Source of the DNA: Halpernia sp048269545
Lineage (GTDB): Bacteria; Bacteroidota; Bacteroidia; Flavobacteriales; Weeksellaceae
DNA length: 64,000 nt
Reading direction: 5' to 3'
Assembly (NCBI RefSeq): GCF_048269545.1
Contig: NZ_JBLXIJ010000002.1
Location: 62,001-126,000 of the forward strand
Notes under the pieces: model-generated
Told to the model about the DNA's origin: nothing
Databases searched by the model: none
What the model saw: only the letters and a program-made list of their open reading frames with translations
In this document: piece by piece, positions 50,224 through 60,304 of the stretch
How the letters are laid out: the number at the start of each line of letters is the position of its first letter
How positions within the stretch are numbered: the first letter of the stretch is position 1
Position numbers and translations under genes: made by a program

Positions 50224-51099
50224 TTATCTATAACCGAATCCTTTTAAATCTTTTTCATTTTTTCGCCAATCTTTTCTAACTTTTACAAATAAACTTAAAT
50301 GTATTTTTTTATCGAAAAACTTCTCTAAATCTAATCTAGCTTCAGTTCCAACTTTTTTTATCATTTCACCTTTATGACCGATAATAATTCCTTTTTGGCT
50401 GTCGCGCTCAACATAAATTACGGCGTCAATTACGATTGCTGTTTCTTTCTCCACAAACTGCTTCGTTACAACTTCCACAGAATATGGGATTTCTTTTTCA
50501 TAATTTAATAAGATTTTCTCACGAATAGTTTCATTTACAAAAAAGCGTTCTGGCTTATCCGTTATTTGATCTTTTCCATAATAAGGCGGATTTTCTGGTA
50601 AAAGTTCTTTTAATTTGGGCAAAATATATTCAGTGTTGTATGCTTTCAAGGCAGAAATGGGTAAAATTTCAGCTTTTGGAATTTGCTCATGCCAAAAAGC
50701 AACGGCTTCTTCCATTTTTTCTTGTGTAGTTTCATCCACTTTATTCAGCAAAAGTAAAACGGGAACAGGGATTTTATTTAATTTTTCAATTAAATATTCC
50801 GATGGTTTGTCTTGATCTTTGATGTCTGTAATAAAAAGAAAAACATCGGCGTCTTGTAAAGAATCTTTCACAAAATCCATCATTTTTTCTTGCAATTGAT
50901 ATTTTGGTTCTAAAACTCCGGGCGTATCAGAAAATACAATTTGAAGATCGTCTTCATTATAAATTCCAAAAATTCTGTGTCTTGTAGTTTGCGCTTTCTG
51001 GGTTACAATTGCGAGCTTCTCACCCATCAATTGATTTAGCAATGTTGATTTTCCGGCATTTGGCTTTCCTACAATATTTACAAATCCTGCTTTGTGCAT
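50224..51099 (-). CDS. era: GTPase Era
   Basis: 291 residues. G1 GKPNAGKSTLLN (12-23), G2 TTRHRI, G3 DTPG, G4 NKVD and G5 ISALK are present, followed by the C-terminal KH domain with GIIIGHKGEMIKKVG. It binds the 3' end of 16S rRNA during 30S assembly. Complete, with no gene overlapping; a 241-nt gap separates it from divergent ku. Confidence 0.96.
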   Translation of the reverse strand: MHKAGFVNIVGKPNAGKSTLLNQLMGEKLAIVTQKAQTTRHRIFGIYNEDDLQIVFSDTPGVLEPKYQLQEKMMDFVKDSLQDADVFLFITDIKDQDKPSEYLIEKLNKIPVPVLLLLNKVDETTQEKMEEAVAFWHEQIPKAEILPISALKAYNTEYILPKLKELLPENPPYYGKDQITDKPERFFVNETIREKILLNYEKEIPYSVEVVTKQFVEKETAIVIDAVIYVERDSQKGIIIGHKGEMIKKVGTEARLDLEKFFDKKIHLSLFVKVRKDWRKNEKDLKGFGYR

Positions 51100-51340
51100 T
51101 AATATTATTTAAAAATTATGTTATTAAAAATCACTTAAATTTTTACTTAGCAAATTTACTGATTTTTACTTAGTTTAAATTTCTAATTTTTTTCAAATCT
51201 ATTTTATTCACTTCTCTCCCATTTTGAAACTCTTTTTATTCTTTCTACAAGCATTTTTTTAAATCTAAAAAAAATTAAAATTAAAATTGCACGTTTTTTG
51301 AAGTTGAATTTCTGTCTTACAATATTTTAAAAATAAAAGT

Positions 51341-52126
51341 ATGAAAGCAATTTGGAACGGCGCGATTGGATTTGGCCTTGTAAATATTCCCATCAAAATG
51401 TATTCTGCAACAGATGACAGTAATTTAGATTTAGATATGCTTGATTCGCATGATTTAGAGAATATTAAATTTAAGCGTGTAAATGAAAAAACTGGAAAAG
51501 AAGTATCATATTCCGATATTGTAAAAGGCTATTTAATTGATGATCATTATGTAGTTTTAAAAAAAGAAGACTTTGAAGCAGCAAGTCCAGAAAAAACCAA
51601 AATTTTTTCTATAGAACAATTTGTTAAAGAAGAAGAAATAGATTCCGTTTATTTTGAAAAACCTTATTTTTTAGAGCCTCAAAAAAATGGAGAAAATCCT
51701 TATCGTCTTTTAATTAAAGCTTTACAAAAAACAAAAATGGTAGGTGTGGGAACTTTTGTAATGCGAGAAAAAGAAGCTCTAGCTTTAGTTAGACCTTATA
51801 ATGACTCTATATTAATTTTAAATAAATTACGTTTCCCGCAGGAAATTCGTGATTCTAAAGATTTAAAAGTTCCCACTAAAAAAGATCCAAAACCTGCAGA
51901 ATTGAAAATGGCCATTTCTTTGATTGAACAATTATCAGATAAATTTAAACCAGAAGAGTTTAAAGATACTTATGCCGAAAAACTTTTAAAAATCATAAAA
52001 CAAAAAGCCAAAGGAAAAACTGTGAAAAAAGTTGAAGTAAAAGAAGATTCAGGCAAAGTTGTTGATTTAATGGCGCAATTAAAAGCAAGTTTAGAACAAC
52101 CAAAAAAAGTAAAAAAAGCGTCTTGA
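51341..52126 (+). CDS. ku: Ku homodimer, DNA end-binding protein
   Basis: 261 residues. The beta-barrel ring of bacterial Ku is recognisable: MKAIWNGAIGFGLVNIPIKMYSAT, FKRVNEKTGKEVSYSDIVKGY, TKIFSIEQFVKEEEIDSVYFEKPYFL and GVGTFVMREKEALALVRPY. A basic C-terminal tail (KGKTVKKVEVKEDS, EQPKKVKKAS) follows. It holds DNA ends in non-homologous end joining and recruits LigD, whose gene starts 2 nt after the Ku stop. The promoter is not clear. Confidence 0.95.
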   Translation: MKAIWNGAIGFGLVNIPIKMYSATDDSNLDLDMLDSHDLENIKFKRVNEKTGKEVSYSDIVKGYLIDDHYVVLKKEDFEAASPEKTKIFSIEQFVKEEEIDSVYFEKPYFLEPQKNGENPYRLLIKALQKTKMVGVGTFVMREKEALALVRPYNDSILILNKLRFPQEIRDSKDLKVPTKKDPKPAELKMAISLIEQLSDKFKPEEFKDTYAEKLLKIIKQKAKGKTVKKVEVKEDSGKVVDLMAQLKASLEQPKKVKKAS

Positions 52127-52127
52127 T

Positions 52128-54653
52128 ATGAGCCTAAAAGAGTACAAAAAAAAACGAGATTTTAAAGAAACTTCAGAACCAAAAGGTAAAAAAGAAAGTA
52201 GCGAAAAGAAATTAATTTTTGTCGTTCAAAGACACGCTGCATCACGTTTACATTACGATTTTCGCTTAGAAATGGACGGTGTTTTAAAAAGTTGGGCAGT
52301 TCCAAAAGGTCCTTCATTAAATCCAGAAGACAAACGTTTGGCTATGAAGGTAGAAGATCATCCTTATTCTTACCGAACATTTGAAGGTTCCATTCCAAAA
52401 GGTAATTATGGTGCAGGAGAAGTTGAAATTTGGGATTCTGGGACTTACGAAGCAATGCAAAAAGTGGAAGGAAAAGAAGATGATTTGGTTTTAAGAAGTG
52501 AACTTCACAAAGGTTCATTAAAATTTATTCTTCACGGCAAAAAATTGAAGGGCGAATTTGCTTTAGTAAAAATTAAAAATTCTAAAGATGAAAATGCTTG
52601 GTTGTTAATAAAACACAAAGATCAATTTGCTAAAACAAATTATGATGCAGAAGAACATATTGCGAAAAATTCTAATGTTTCAAAATTTTTAGAAGAAAAA
52701 AATTCTATTAAAAAAAAAGTTGAAACTGTAAAGAAATTTAAAAATTATACACCCTCTTTAAGCAATGAGAAAAAATTAAAAGATTTTATTAAGCCTATGC
52801 TTGCAAAAACTGCAGAAGATGCTTTTGACAGAAAAGACTGGCTTTTTGAAATAAAATGGGATGGTTACCGCGCCATTGCAGATTTAAGCAAAGATATTCC
52901 TTTACTCTATTCTCGAAATGGTTTGTCATTTAAAGAAAAATTTTTCAAAATTTCAGAAGCTTTAGAAATACAAAAACATAAAATGATTTTAGATGGTGAA
53001 ATTGTTGCTTTTAATTCTAAAGGAAAACCAGATTTTCAAAACTTGCAGCAATTTGGTGATAATCCAAATATGGCTTTAACATATCAAGTTTTTGATCTTC
53101 TTTGGCTCAATGGTCATTCTACTGAAAATTTGACTTTACTTGAAAGAAAAGAGTTATTAAAAAAAGCTTTAGAAGAAAATGAGGTAATAAAATATTGCGA
53201 TCACGTTTCTGAAAAAGGCAAAGAATTTTTTAAACAAATTAAAGAAATGCATTTAGAAGGCATGATGGCGAAAAAATCTGATAGTAAATATGTGGAAAAC
53301 AGCCGTTCTGATTCTTGGTTAAAAATAAAATTTCAGCAAACTGAAGATGTAATTATTTGCGGATTTACAGAGCCAAGAGGATCTAGAAAAGCTTTTGGCG
53401 CATTAATTTTAGGTAAATATTTAGATGAAAAACTGATTTACTGTGGACATACAGGAACCGGATTTAACAATGAAAAGCTTAAAGATTTAGAAAAGATTTT
53501 TAAACCATTAATTACAAAAAAATGCCCTTTTGAAGAAGTTCCTAAAACAAATTCTCCAGCAACCTGGTTAAAACCAAACTTAATTTGTGAAATAAAATTT
53601 ACAGGAATTACTAAAGATGGTATCTTTCGACATCCAGTTTTTTTGGGATTACGTGAAGATAAGGATTTAGAAGATTTAAAAAATGAAAAAAATTCCGAAA
53701 AATTTGATAAAAAAAAATCAAATAAATTAAAAAATGAAGTTTCAAAAGCTTCTAAGAAAATTGAAATTTTAAATTTGAAACTTACGAATCAAGATAAAAT
53801 TTATTTTCCTGAAAATGGCTATACTAAAGGAGATGTGATAGAATATTATCAATCTGTTGCAAAATATATTTTGCCGCATTTAAAAAATAGACCGCAATCT
53901 TTAAATAGATTTCCGAATGGAATTAAAGGTTTAAGTTTTTACCAAAAAGATGCAGGAAATGATGCTCCAGATTGGATTGAAAAAGTTGAAATTCATTCGG
54001 ATTCCAATGATAAAGAAATTAATTATTTGATTTGTAACTCCAAAGAAAGTTTAGCTTATCTGAACAATTTGGGTTGCATCGATTTCAATCCTTGGAATTC
54101 TACAATAGAACATTTAGAAAACCCGACTTGGATGGCGATTGATTTGGATCCATCAAATAAAAATACTTTTGACCAAGTTATTGAAACAGCATTGGTAGTA
54201 AAAGAAGTTTTAGATTTAGTAAATATAAAAGGTTTTTGTAAAACTTCAGGAAGTTCCGGAATTCATATTTTCGTACCCATGAACAATCAATATTCCTTTG
54301 AACAAGTGAAAAATTTCGCACATATTTTAATGCAAAAAGTGGAGAAAAAATTACCAAAAATAACCACTTTAGAACGCGCTTTGAAAACTAGAAGTGACAA
54401 AAAAATCTATTTGGATTATTTGCAAAATCGAAGCGGACAAACCTTGGCAAGTGTTTACAGCATTCGTCCGAAAGAATTTGCGCCCGTTTCTATGCCTTTA
54501 GAATGGGAAGAATTAAAAATGGGCTTAAAACCAACTGATTTTAATATTGAAAATGCCTTGGAAAGAATAAAAAAAAATGGTGATTTATTTAAACCTGTTT
54601 TAGGAAAAGGAATAAATATGTTGAAAGCATTGGAAAATCTCTCGAACGCTTAG
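52128..54653 (+). CDS. ligD: ATP-dependent DNA ligase LigD (PE-ligase-polymerase)
   Basis: 841 residues with three domains in the order phosphoesterase (30-165, RLHYDFRLEMDGVLKSWAVP with H42), ligase (about 220-510, catalytic K243 in FEIKWDGYRAI, DGEIV, GMMAKKSDSKY, SWLKIK) and primase-like polymerase (about 545-841, LTNQDKIYFPENGYTKGDV, MAIDLDPS, GSSGIHIFVP). It cleans, fills and seals DNA ends with Ku. The last 4 nt overlap the convergent methyltransferase stop. Complete by length. Confidence 0.95.
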   Translation: MSLKEYKKKRDFKETSEPKGKKESSEKKLIFVVQRHAASRLHYDFRLEMDGVLKSWAVPKGPSLNPEDKRLAMKVEDHPYSYRTFEGSIPKGNYGAGEVEIWDSGTYEAMQKVEGKEDDLVLRSELHKGSLKFILHGKKLKGEFALVKIKNSKDENAWLLIKHKDQFAKTNYDAEEHIAKNSNVSKFLEEKNSIKKKVETVKKFKNYTPSLSNEKKLKDFIKPMLAKTAEDAFDRKDWLFEIKWDGYRAIADLSKDIPLLYSRNGLSFKEKFFKISEALEIQKHKMILDGEIVAFNSKGKPDFQNLQQFGDNPNMALTYQVFDLLWLNGHSTENLTLLERKELLKKALEENEVIKYCDHVSEKGKEFFKQIKEMHLEGMMAKKSDSKYVENSRSDSWLKIKFQQTEDVIICGFTEPRGSRKAFGALILGKYLDEKLIYCGHTGTGFNNEKLKDLEKIFKPLITKKCPFEEVPKTNSPATWLKPNLICEIKFTGITKDGIFRHPVFLGLREDKDLEDLKNEKNSEKFDKKKSNKLKNEVSKASKKIEILNLKLTNQDKIYFPENGYTKGDVIEYYQSVAKYILPHLKNRPQSLNRFPNGIKGLSFYQKDAGNDAPDWIEKVEIHSDSNDKEINYLICNSKESLAYLNNLGCIDFNPWNSTIEHLENPTWMAIDLDPSNKNTFDQVIETALVVKEVLDLVNIKGFCKTSGSSGIHIFVPMNNQYSFEQVKNFAHILMQKVEKKLPKITTLERALKTRSDKKIYLDYLQNRSGQTLASVYSIRPKEFAPVSMPLEWEELKMGLKPTDFNIENALERIKKNGDLFKPVLGKGINMLKALENLSNA

Positions 54654-55417
54654 TTCTTAAAAACCAAAGGTAGAATCTCATTTTCCTTTAAAGAATATTT
54701 TTTTCGCTCCTCAGATGAGAATTTTCTTGAATAAAAATTAGCATCTACTTTAAAACCAACACTTTTCAAGCGATCAAAATAATCCATTCCGTACCAACGA
54801 ACATGATCATATTGCCCAAAATGTTTTTGCCGTTCTTTAGGATCTTTAATGTTAAAATCCTCATAAGTTTTTTCTAAAGAATTTTTCATTGGAACTTGGA
54901 AAATTCCCCAACCGCCGGGTTTCATCACGCGAAATAATTCTGACATCGCTTTTCTATCATCTTCAATGTGCTCTAAAACGTGGTTACAAAAAACAACATC
55001 AAAACTTTCATCTTCAAAAGGTAAATTTAAAATATCGGCTTTTACATCTACAATTGGAGAAAATAAATCGGCTGTTAAATAATCTAAATTTTTCATCATT
55101 TTGAAACGTTTAAAAAAAGATTGTTCTGGCGCCATATGAAGAACTTTGTAATTTTTAGTAAAAAAATCGGTTTCATTTTTTAAATAAAGCCACATTTGGC
55201 GGTGTCTTTCTAAACTTAAAGTTCCCGGTGAAAGTGCGTTTTCTCTTTGTTTTCCATAACCATAAGGCAAAAATTTGCGATAAAAATTATTGTCAATTGG
55301 ATCATGGAATTGATTTCCTTTAAAAAAAAGAACAATTACTGGACGAAAAAAAACGCTCAATGAAATCAGCCACGGTCGTGGAATTTTATTAAGTAGAAAT
55401 TTTGCTATTTTTTTCAA
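54650..55417 (-). CDS. SAM-dependent methyltransferase, class I
   Basis: 255 residues. The SAM-binding core is near 105-165: VLHMAPEQSF, YLTADLFSP, DILNLPFEDESFDVVFCNHVLEH and LFRVMKPGGWGIFQVP. N-terminal helical region IPRPWLISLSVFFRPVIVLFF is hydrophobic and may associate with the membrane. Substrate unknown. On the minus strand it precedes nothing tightly; the GNAT gene ends 17 nt upstream, so the three genes to 56620 may form one operon. Confidence 0.82.
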   Translation of the reverse strand: MKKIAKFLLNKIPRPWLISLSVFFRPVIVLFFKGNQFHDPIDNNFYRKFLPYGYGKQRENALSPGTLSLERHRQMWLYLKNETDFFTKNYKVLHMAPEQSFFKRFKMMKNLDYLTADLFSPIVDVKADILNLPFEDESFDVVFCNHVLEHIEDDRKAMSELFRVMKPGGWGIFQVPMKNSLEKTYEDFNIKDPKERQKHFGQYDHVRWYGMDYFDRLKSVGFKVDANFYSRKFSSEERKKYSLKENEILPLVFKN

Positions 55418-55433
55418 GAAAATGGATTAAAAA

Positions 55434-55931
55434 TTAAATTCCTACAGTTTTTGAACGACGTTCCAAAAGTACAATATCGCGCCATTTATTATTCATTTGT
55501 GCAATTTTTTCGCGTCTTCCAACAGTTACAAATCCTAACTTATGATGAACTGCAATACTCGCTTCATTTTCTGGAAAAATTCCGGATTGTAAAGTCCAGA
55601 ATTCTTTTTCTTCAGAATCTAAAATTAATTTTTGTAGTAACATTTGTCCGAGACCTTTTCCTTGCGCTTTTGCAGTTAAATAAATACTTACTTCTGCCAC
55701 ACCACGAAAACAATCTCGGTTGCTCACTGGCTGAATGGCCGCCCAACCTACAATTTCATTATTTTCATCTTCTAAAATCCATCTGCAAAGATTAAAATGT
55801 TTTGTATCCCAAACTTCCCAAGTTGGCGCTTCTTTATCAAAAGTGGCATTTTCAGATTCTATACCTTCAGTAAAAATTTTTAAAACCACTTCCCCATCGT
55901 CGGGTTGCATTTCACGGATTTCGTAGTTCAA
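55434..55931 (-). CDS. GNAT N-acetyltransferase, phosphinothricin-acetyltransferase-like
   Basis: 165 residues. GNAT motif A with acetyl-CoA loop AKAQGKGLGQMLLQKL (about 100-115) and motif B FPENEASIAVHHKLGFVTVGRRE. The N-terminal EGIESENATFDKEAPTWEVWD is characteristic of the Pat/Bar-like subgroup. Such enzymes often acetylate amino acids or analogues such as methionine sulfone; the actual substrate is unknown. Confidence 0.82.
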   Translation of the reverse strand: MNYEIREMQPDDGEVVLKIFTEGIESENATFDKEAPTWEVWDTKHFNLCRWILEDENNEIVGWAAIQPVSNRDCFRGVAEVSIYLTAKAQGKGLGQMLLQKLILDSEEKEFWTLQSGIFPENEASIAVHHKLGFVTVGRREKIAQMNNKWRDIVLLERRSKTVGI

Positions 55932-55954
55932 AATATATAGGTTTTTAAGTTAAA

Positions 55955-56620
55955 TTAGTTGCTTAATCCTGCAATTATATTGATAGTTAAAGCAACTACA
56001 AAAGTATTCATAAAAAATGAAATTAAACTGTGGACTAATGTTATATTTCTAAGTTTTTTGCTAGTTGTTTCAACATCAGAAACCTGAAATGTACAACCGA
56101 TACAGAATGAATAATATGCAAAATCTAAATAATCGGGATCTTCGTCGCCTGGAAAATCTAAACCTTCTGCTTGTTTTTTATTTCCATTTTCATCCTCATC
56201 ATAATATTCGTGAGCATAATGAAAAAGAAATTGGGTATGAACCGTTGCCCAAGCCAAAATCATGGCGGAAATTACTGTTGGAAGATAGTATGAAGTTTCA
56301 CGAACTGCATCGTCTTTTGAAGTAATGAGTAATAAAATGGCAAACATACTTGCAACAGAAGAAATTAGAATAATTAGAAAAACAAAAATTGCACTTCCAT
56401 CATCTTCTCGCGCTTTTCTTCTGATACCTTCTAAATTTCTTTTGAATACGATAACCCAATTTAAAATTAAAAAGACAATTGCAAAAGCCACCCAAGAAAA
56501 AGTGATAGAAAATAGAAATTTTATATCTGAAAAATGAGCGGAAAATCCAACAATTGCGGCAATTATAAAACTAATTATTGCTCTGTAAAGGGGTTTTGAT
56601 TTTAAGATATATTTAATCAT
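55955..56620 (-). CDS. DUF1345 membrane protein
   Basis: 221 residues with five hydrophobic segments (about 13-28, 35-57, 75-98, 110-128, 190-216) and the DUF1345 signature DPDYLDFAYYSFCIGCTFQVSDVE, containing two cysteines. A cytosolic acidic loop (HEYYDEDENGNKKQAEG) precedes it. Function unknown. Followed after 23 nt by the GNAT gene on the same strand. Confidence 0.85.
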   Translation of the reverse strand: MIKYILKSKPLYRAIISFIIAAIVGFSAHFSDIKFLFSITFSWVAFAIVFLILNWVIVFKRNLEGIRRKAREDDGSAIFVFLIILISSVASMFAILLLITSKDDAVRETSYYLPTVISAMILAWATVHTQFLFHYAHEYYDEDENGNKKQAEGLDFPGDEDPDYLDFAYYSFCIGCTFQVSDVETTSKKLRNITLVHSLISFFMNTFVVALTINIIAGLSN

Positions 56621-56744
56621 TTTATTTAATTTTAATAATTTAATATTATAAAATAACTTTAAAATTTCTCTTCACCGCTAATTTTAATTTGAGATATTTT
56701 CGAAATTCTCTTTCGGGACAAATTTTGTAGTATCACTTAAAAAA

Positions 56745-59576
56745 TCATTCTAATTCTTTCTTCAAAAACCTCGCTGTCAAAGATTTTTTAGATTTTGCAA
56801 CTTGCTCCGGCGTTCCTTTTACCACGATTTCTCCTCCATTTTTTCCTCCTTCTGGACCGACATCAATAATATGATCGGCTAATTTTATAACATCCATATT
56901 ATGTTCAATAATAATAAAAGAATTTCCTAAATCGACCAATTGATTGATGGCTTCCATCAACACACGCACGTCCTCGAAATGTAGTCCAGTTGTCGGTTCA
57001 TCTAAAATGTAAAGTGTATTTCCGGTATTTCTTTTGGAAAGTTCTGTTGCCAATTTTATGCGTTGTGCTTCACCGCCAGAAAGCGTTGTAGATTGTTGTC
57101 CGAGAGTGATATAACCCAAACCGACATCCTGCAAAGTCTTCACTTTAATAAAAATTTTAGGAATCGGCTGGAAAAATTCTACGGCTTCATCAATCGTCAT
57201 TTCCAATACATCAGAAATTGATTTTCCTTTGTAGCGCACTTCTAAAGTTTCACGATTAAACCTTTTGCCGTGACAAGTTTCACAATGCACATAAACATCG
57301 GGTAAAAAGTTCATTTCTATGACTTTCAAACCGCCGCCTTGACAAGTTTCACATCTTCCGCCTTTTACATTAAACGAAAATCTTCCCGGTTTGTAACCAC
57401 GGATTTTACTTTCTGGCAATTCTGAAAATAAATTACGAATATCGGTAAACATTCCTGTGTAGGTCGCAGGATTTGAGCGCGGCGTTCTCCCAATCGGCGA
57501 TTGGTCAACATCTACAATTTTGTCAATATTTTCAATTCCTTCGATTTTTTTATACGGCAATGGTTCTTTTACGGCTCTGTAAATATGTTTATTTAAAATT
57601 GGATAAAGCGTTCCATTGATTAAAGAAGATTTTCCACTTCCTGAAACTCCGGTTACAACAACTAATTTTCCAAGAGGGATTTCGAGGTTTACATTTTTTA
57701 AATTATTTCCTGTTGCACCTTTTAAAATAATTGATTTCCCATTGCCTTCTCTCCTATTTTCTGGAATTTTAATTTTTCTTTTTCCAGTAATATAATCTGC
57801 AGTTATAGTGTTTGCTTTTAATAAATCTTTGGGCTTTCCTTGCCACAAAATTTCACCGCCAAATTTCCCCGCTCTCGGTCCAACATCTAAAACTTCATCA
57901 GCTTCCAGAATCATATCCTTATCGTGCTCCACAACGATTACAGAATTTCCGATATCTCGTAAATTTTTTAAAGAAGCAATTAATCTTTCGTTATCTCTTT
58001 GATGCAAACCAATTGAAGGTTCATCTAAAATATAAAGAACATTTACAAGTTGCGAACCAATTTGTGTAGCGAGACGAATTCTTTGTGATTCGCCACCAGA
58101 TAAAGTGCGTGAACTTCGGCTTAAACTTAAATATTCTAAACCTACATTCAATAAAAATTGCAAACGCGTTCTAATTTCTTTTAAAATTTCGTGGGCAATA
58201 ATTTTTTTTGTTTTATTAAATTTTGGTTCAATTGAATGAAGCCAATCCATTAATTCTGAAAGAGGTAGCGCATTAATTTCAGCAATATTTTTACCGTCAA
58301 TTTTAAAACTTAAACTTGAAGCCATTAAACGAGTTCCATCACATACTGAACAAATTTCTTCAGTTGTGAAATGTCTTTCTATTAAAACCGCATCATAACT
58401 TTCTTTGTCTTCAACTATTTCTTCCAAAATAGAAATCAAACCATCGAAATTGACCTTTATTTTTTTTGTAATTCCAGCGAGTTTTAAGTCTTTGCTAATT
58501 TCTTTATGACAACCATTGTAAATATAATTTATGGCTTCTTCCGGGATTTTATTAAAAGGAGTTGATAAATCTAAACCAAAGATTTCAAGAATATTTTTAA
58601 TTTGTCCGAGAATCCATTTATTGGATTTAATGTCTTCTAATGGTAATAAAGCACCTTGATCAATGGAAAGTTTTGGATTTGTAACAAAAAAATCTGTATT
58701 AATTCTTTTTACCATTCCCAAACCTTTGCAATTTGGGCAACTTCCTTTTGGAGAATTAAATGAAAATGTATTTGGTTCAGGCAAAGCGAGGGAATTCCCG
58801 CTATCTTCGTCCATTAAATTTCTGGAAAAATATTGAAATTCATCACTTTCAAATTTTTGAATTCCAACCAAACCTTCTCCCATCTGCATAGCTGTTTTCA
58901 GTGATTTTTCCATTCTGGCTTCCGAAGCATTTTCGCCAATAATCCAGCGGTCAATTACGACATCGATATCGTGGGTTTTGTAGCGGTCGAGTTTTAAATC
59001 GTATTCAATATCTTGCAACTCACCATCAATTCTTGCTTGGCTGTATCCTTTCTTAGCTAATTGTACAAAAAGTTCATGATAATGTCCTTTTCTGGAACGC
59101 ACAACTGGCGCTAAAAGCAACACTTTTTCACCTTGATAATTTTCTTTAATGGTTTCTAAAATCTGTTCTTCTGTGTAACTTACAAGTTTTCTGCCTGAAG
59201 TTTGAGAATAAGCGTCGGAAACGCGCGCAAAAAGTAAACGCAAATAATCGTAAAGTTCAGTTACCGTTCCAACCGTCGAACGCGGATTTTTATTAGTCGT
59301 TTTTTGTTCAATAGCGATTACGGGGGAAAGTCCATCAATTTTATCAACATCTGGACGTTCTAATCCGCCTAAAAACTGTCTCGCATAAGCCGAAAAAGTT
59401 TCAATATAACGTCTTTGTCCTTCCGCAAAAATAGTATCAAAAGCAAGTGATGATTTTCCACTTCCAGAAAGTCCGGTAATTACAACCAGTTCATTTCTTG
59501 GAATTTTAACGTCAATATTTTTTAAATTATGTTCTCGAGCACCGTAAACCTCGATGTATTCTTTGCTATCGCTCAT
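56745..59576 (-). CDS. uvrA: Excinuclease ABC subunit A
   Basis: 943 residues. It recognises damage in nucleotide-excision repair as a dimer with UvrB. Two ABC modules: Walker A GLSGSGKSSLAFDTIF near residue 35 and GVSGSGKSSLINGTLYP near 650, signatures LSGGESQRIRLA and LSGGEAQRIKLA, Walker B ILDEP twice. Zinc sites CPNCKGLG (with CSVCDGTR) and CETCQGGG/CETCHGKR. Normal length, intact. Confidence 0.97.
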   Translation of the reverse strand: MSDSKEYIEVYGAREHNLKNIDVKIPRNELVVITGLSGSGKSSLAFDTIFAEGQRRYIETFSAYARQFLGGLERPDVDKIDGLSPVIAIEQKTTNKNPRSTVGTVTELYDYLRLLFARVSDAYSQTSGRKLVSYTEEQILETIKENYQGEKVLLLAPVVRSRKGHYHELFVQLAKKGYSQARIDGELQDIEYDLKLDRYKTHDIDVVIDRWIIGENASEARMEKSLKTAMQMGEGLVGIQKFESDEFQYFSRNLMDEDSGNSLALPEPNTFSFNSPKGSCPNCKGLGMVKRINTDFFVTNPKLSIDQGALLPLEDIKSNKWILGQIKNILEIFGLDLSTPFNKIPEEAINYIYNGCHKEISKDLKLAGITKKIKVNFDGLISILEEIVEDKESYDAVLIERHFTTEEICSVCDGTRLMASSLSFKIDGKNIAEINALPLSELMDWLHSIEPKFNKTKKIIAHEILKEIRTRLQFLLNVGLEYLSLSRSSRTLSGGESQRIRLATQIGSQLVNVLYILDEPSIGLHQRDNERLIASLKNLRDIGNSVIVVEHDKDMILEADEVLDVGPRAGKFGGEILWQGKPKDLLKANTITADYITGKRKIKIPENRREGNGKSIILKGATGNNLKNVNLEIPLGKLVVVTGVSGSGKSSLINGTLYPILNKHIYRAVKEPLPYKKIEGIENIDKIVDVDQSPIGRTPRSNPATYTGMFTDIRNLFSELPESKIRGYKPGRFSFNVKGGRCETCQGGGLKVIEMNFLPDVYVHCETCHGKRFNRETLEVRYKGKSISDVLEMTIDEAVEFFQPIPKIFIKVKTLQDVGLGYITLGQQSTTLSGGEAQRIKLATELSKRNTGNTLYILDEPTTGLHFEDVRVLMEAINQLVDLGNSFIIIEHNMDVIKLADHIIDVGPEGGKNGGEIVVKGTPEQVAKSKKSLTARFLKKELE

Positions 59577-59623
59577 TTAATCTTTAGAATTTTGATTGCA
59601 ATTATTCAAAATTTGCAATTTTA

Positions 59624-59631
59624 CAAAAATA
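59624..59631 (-). promoter_or_regulatory. uvrA: -7 promoter element (TATTTTTG) of uvrA
   Basis: TATTTTTG on the minus strand, 47 nt before the ATG at 59576. Two direct copies of TTGCAATT (59596-59603, 59613-59620) lie between box and start. No SOS-type box was recognised. Confidence 0.45.
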
Positions 59632-59821
59632 CGGAATTTTTAGGTTTAAAAATAATATCATGATGTTAAGAAAGGTATAAAACTCGAGATATTTTTTAAT
59701 GGCTAAGTCACTAAAAGTTTTTAAATTTTTATGTTTTTGAGGCAATTTTAAAGGCGCTCATTTTAAAGATGTTTTTATAATTTATAATCTTTAATTTCAA
59801 TATACTTAAAAGCAATTTTCG

Positions 59822-59829
59822 TAAATTTG
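59822..59829 (+). promoter_or_regulatory. -7 promoter element (TAAATTTG) of the hemerythrin-like gene
   Basis: TAAATTTGAG lies 22 nt before the ATG at 59852. The rest of the 275-bp gap (59577-59851) holds the uvrA upstream region and no gene. Confidence 0.5.
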
Positions 59830-59851
59830 AGAAAATAAAGATTTCAGAAAT

Positions 59852-60304
59852 ATGGCACCTATAAAGAGACATCCTGCTTTAATAAAATTGAGTCACGATC
59901 ATCATTTTACGCTACTTTTAGGTTGGAAAATAAGAGAAGGTTTAAGTAAAAATATTTCAATTGAAAGAATTTCAAACTATGTGAAATTTTTCTATGAAGA
60001 AAATTTGAAAAAACATTTCCGTGAAGAAGAAGAAACAATTTTTAAATTATTACCAATTGATAATCCTAATCTTAAACAAGCACTTTTTGAGCACGTAAAA
60101 TTAAATGAATTAGGAAATTCTGACCTAAATTCTACTGAAAAATTAGAAGAATTTGAAAAATTATTGACGGCTCATATTCGATTTGAAGAACGCACTTTAT
60201 TTAAAGAAATTCAGCAAGTTGCAACAGATGAAGAACTTCAGAAAATTTTAGAAATGCCGCATCACGATTGCAATGATTTTTGGAGAGATGAGTTTTGGAA
60301 ATAA
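59852..60304 (+). CDS. Hemerythrin-domain protein
   Basis: 150 residues, all helical. Candidate iron ligands are spaced as in hemerythrin HHE proteins: HDHHF (15-19), HFREEEETIF (about 52-61), EHVKLNEL, HIRFEERTLF (about 110-119) and a terminal HHDC. It may bind a diiron centre and sense or store O2 or iron; no partner domain. It ends with its stop codon directly against the DEAD-box gene's stop (0 nt between convergent genes). Confidence 0.82.
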   Translation: MAPIKRHPALIKLSHDHHFTLLLGWKIREGLSKNISIERISNYVKFFYEENLKKHFREEEETIFKLLPIDNPNLKQALFEHVKLNELGNSDLNSTEKLEEFEKLLTAHIRFEERTLFKEIQQVATDEELQKILEMPHHDCNDFWRDEFWK

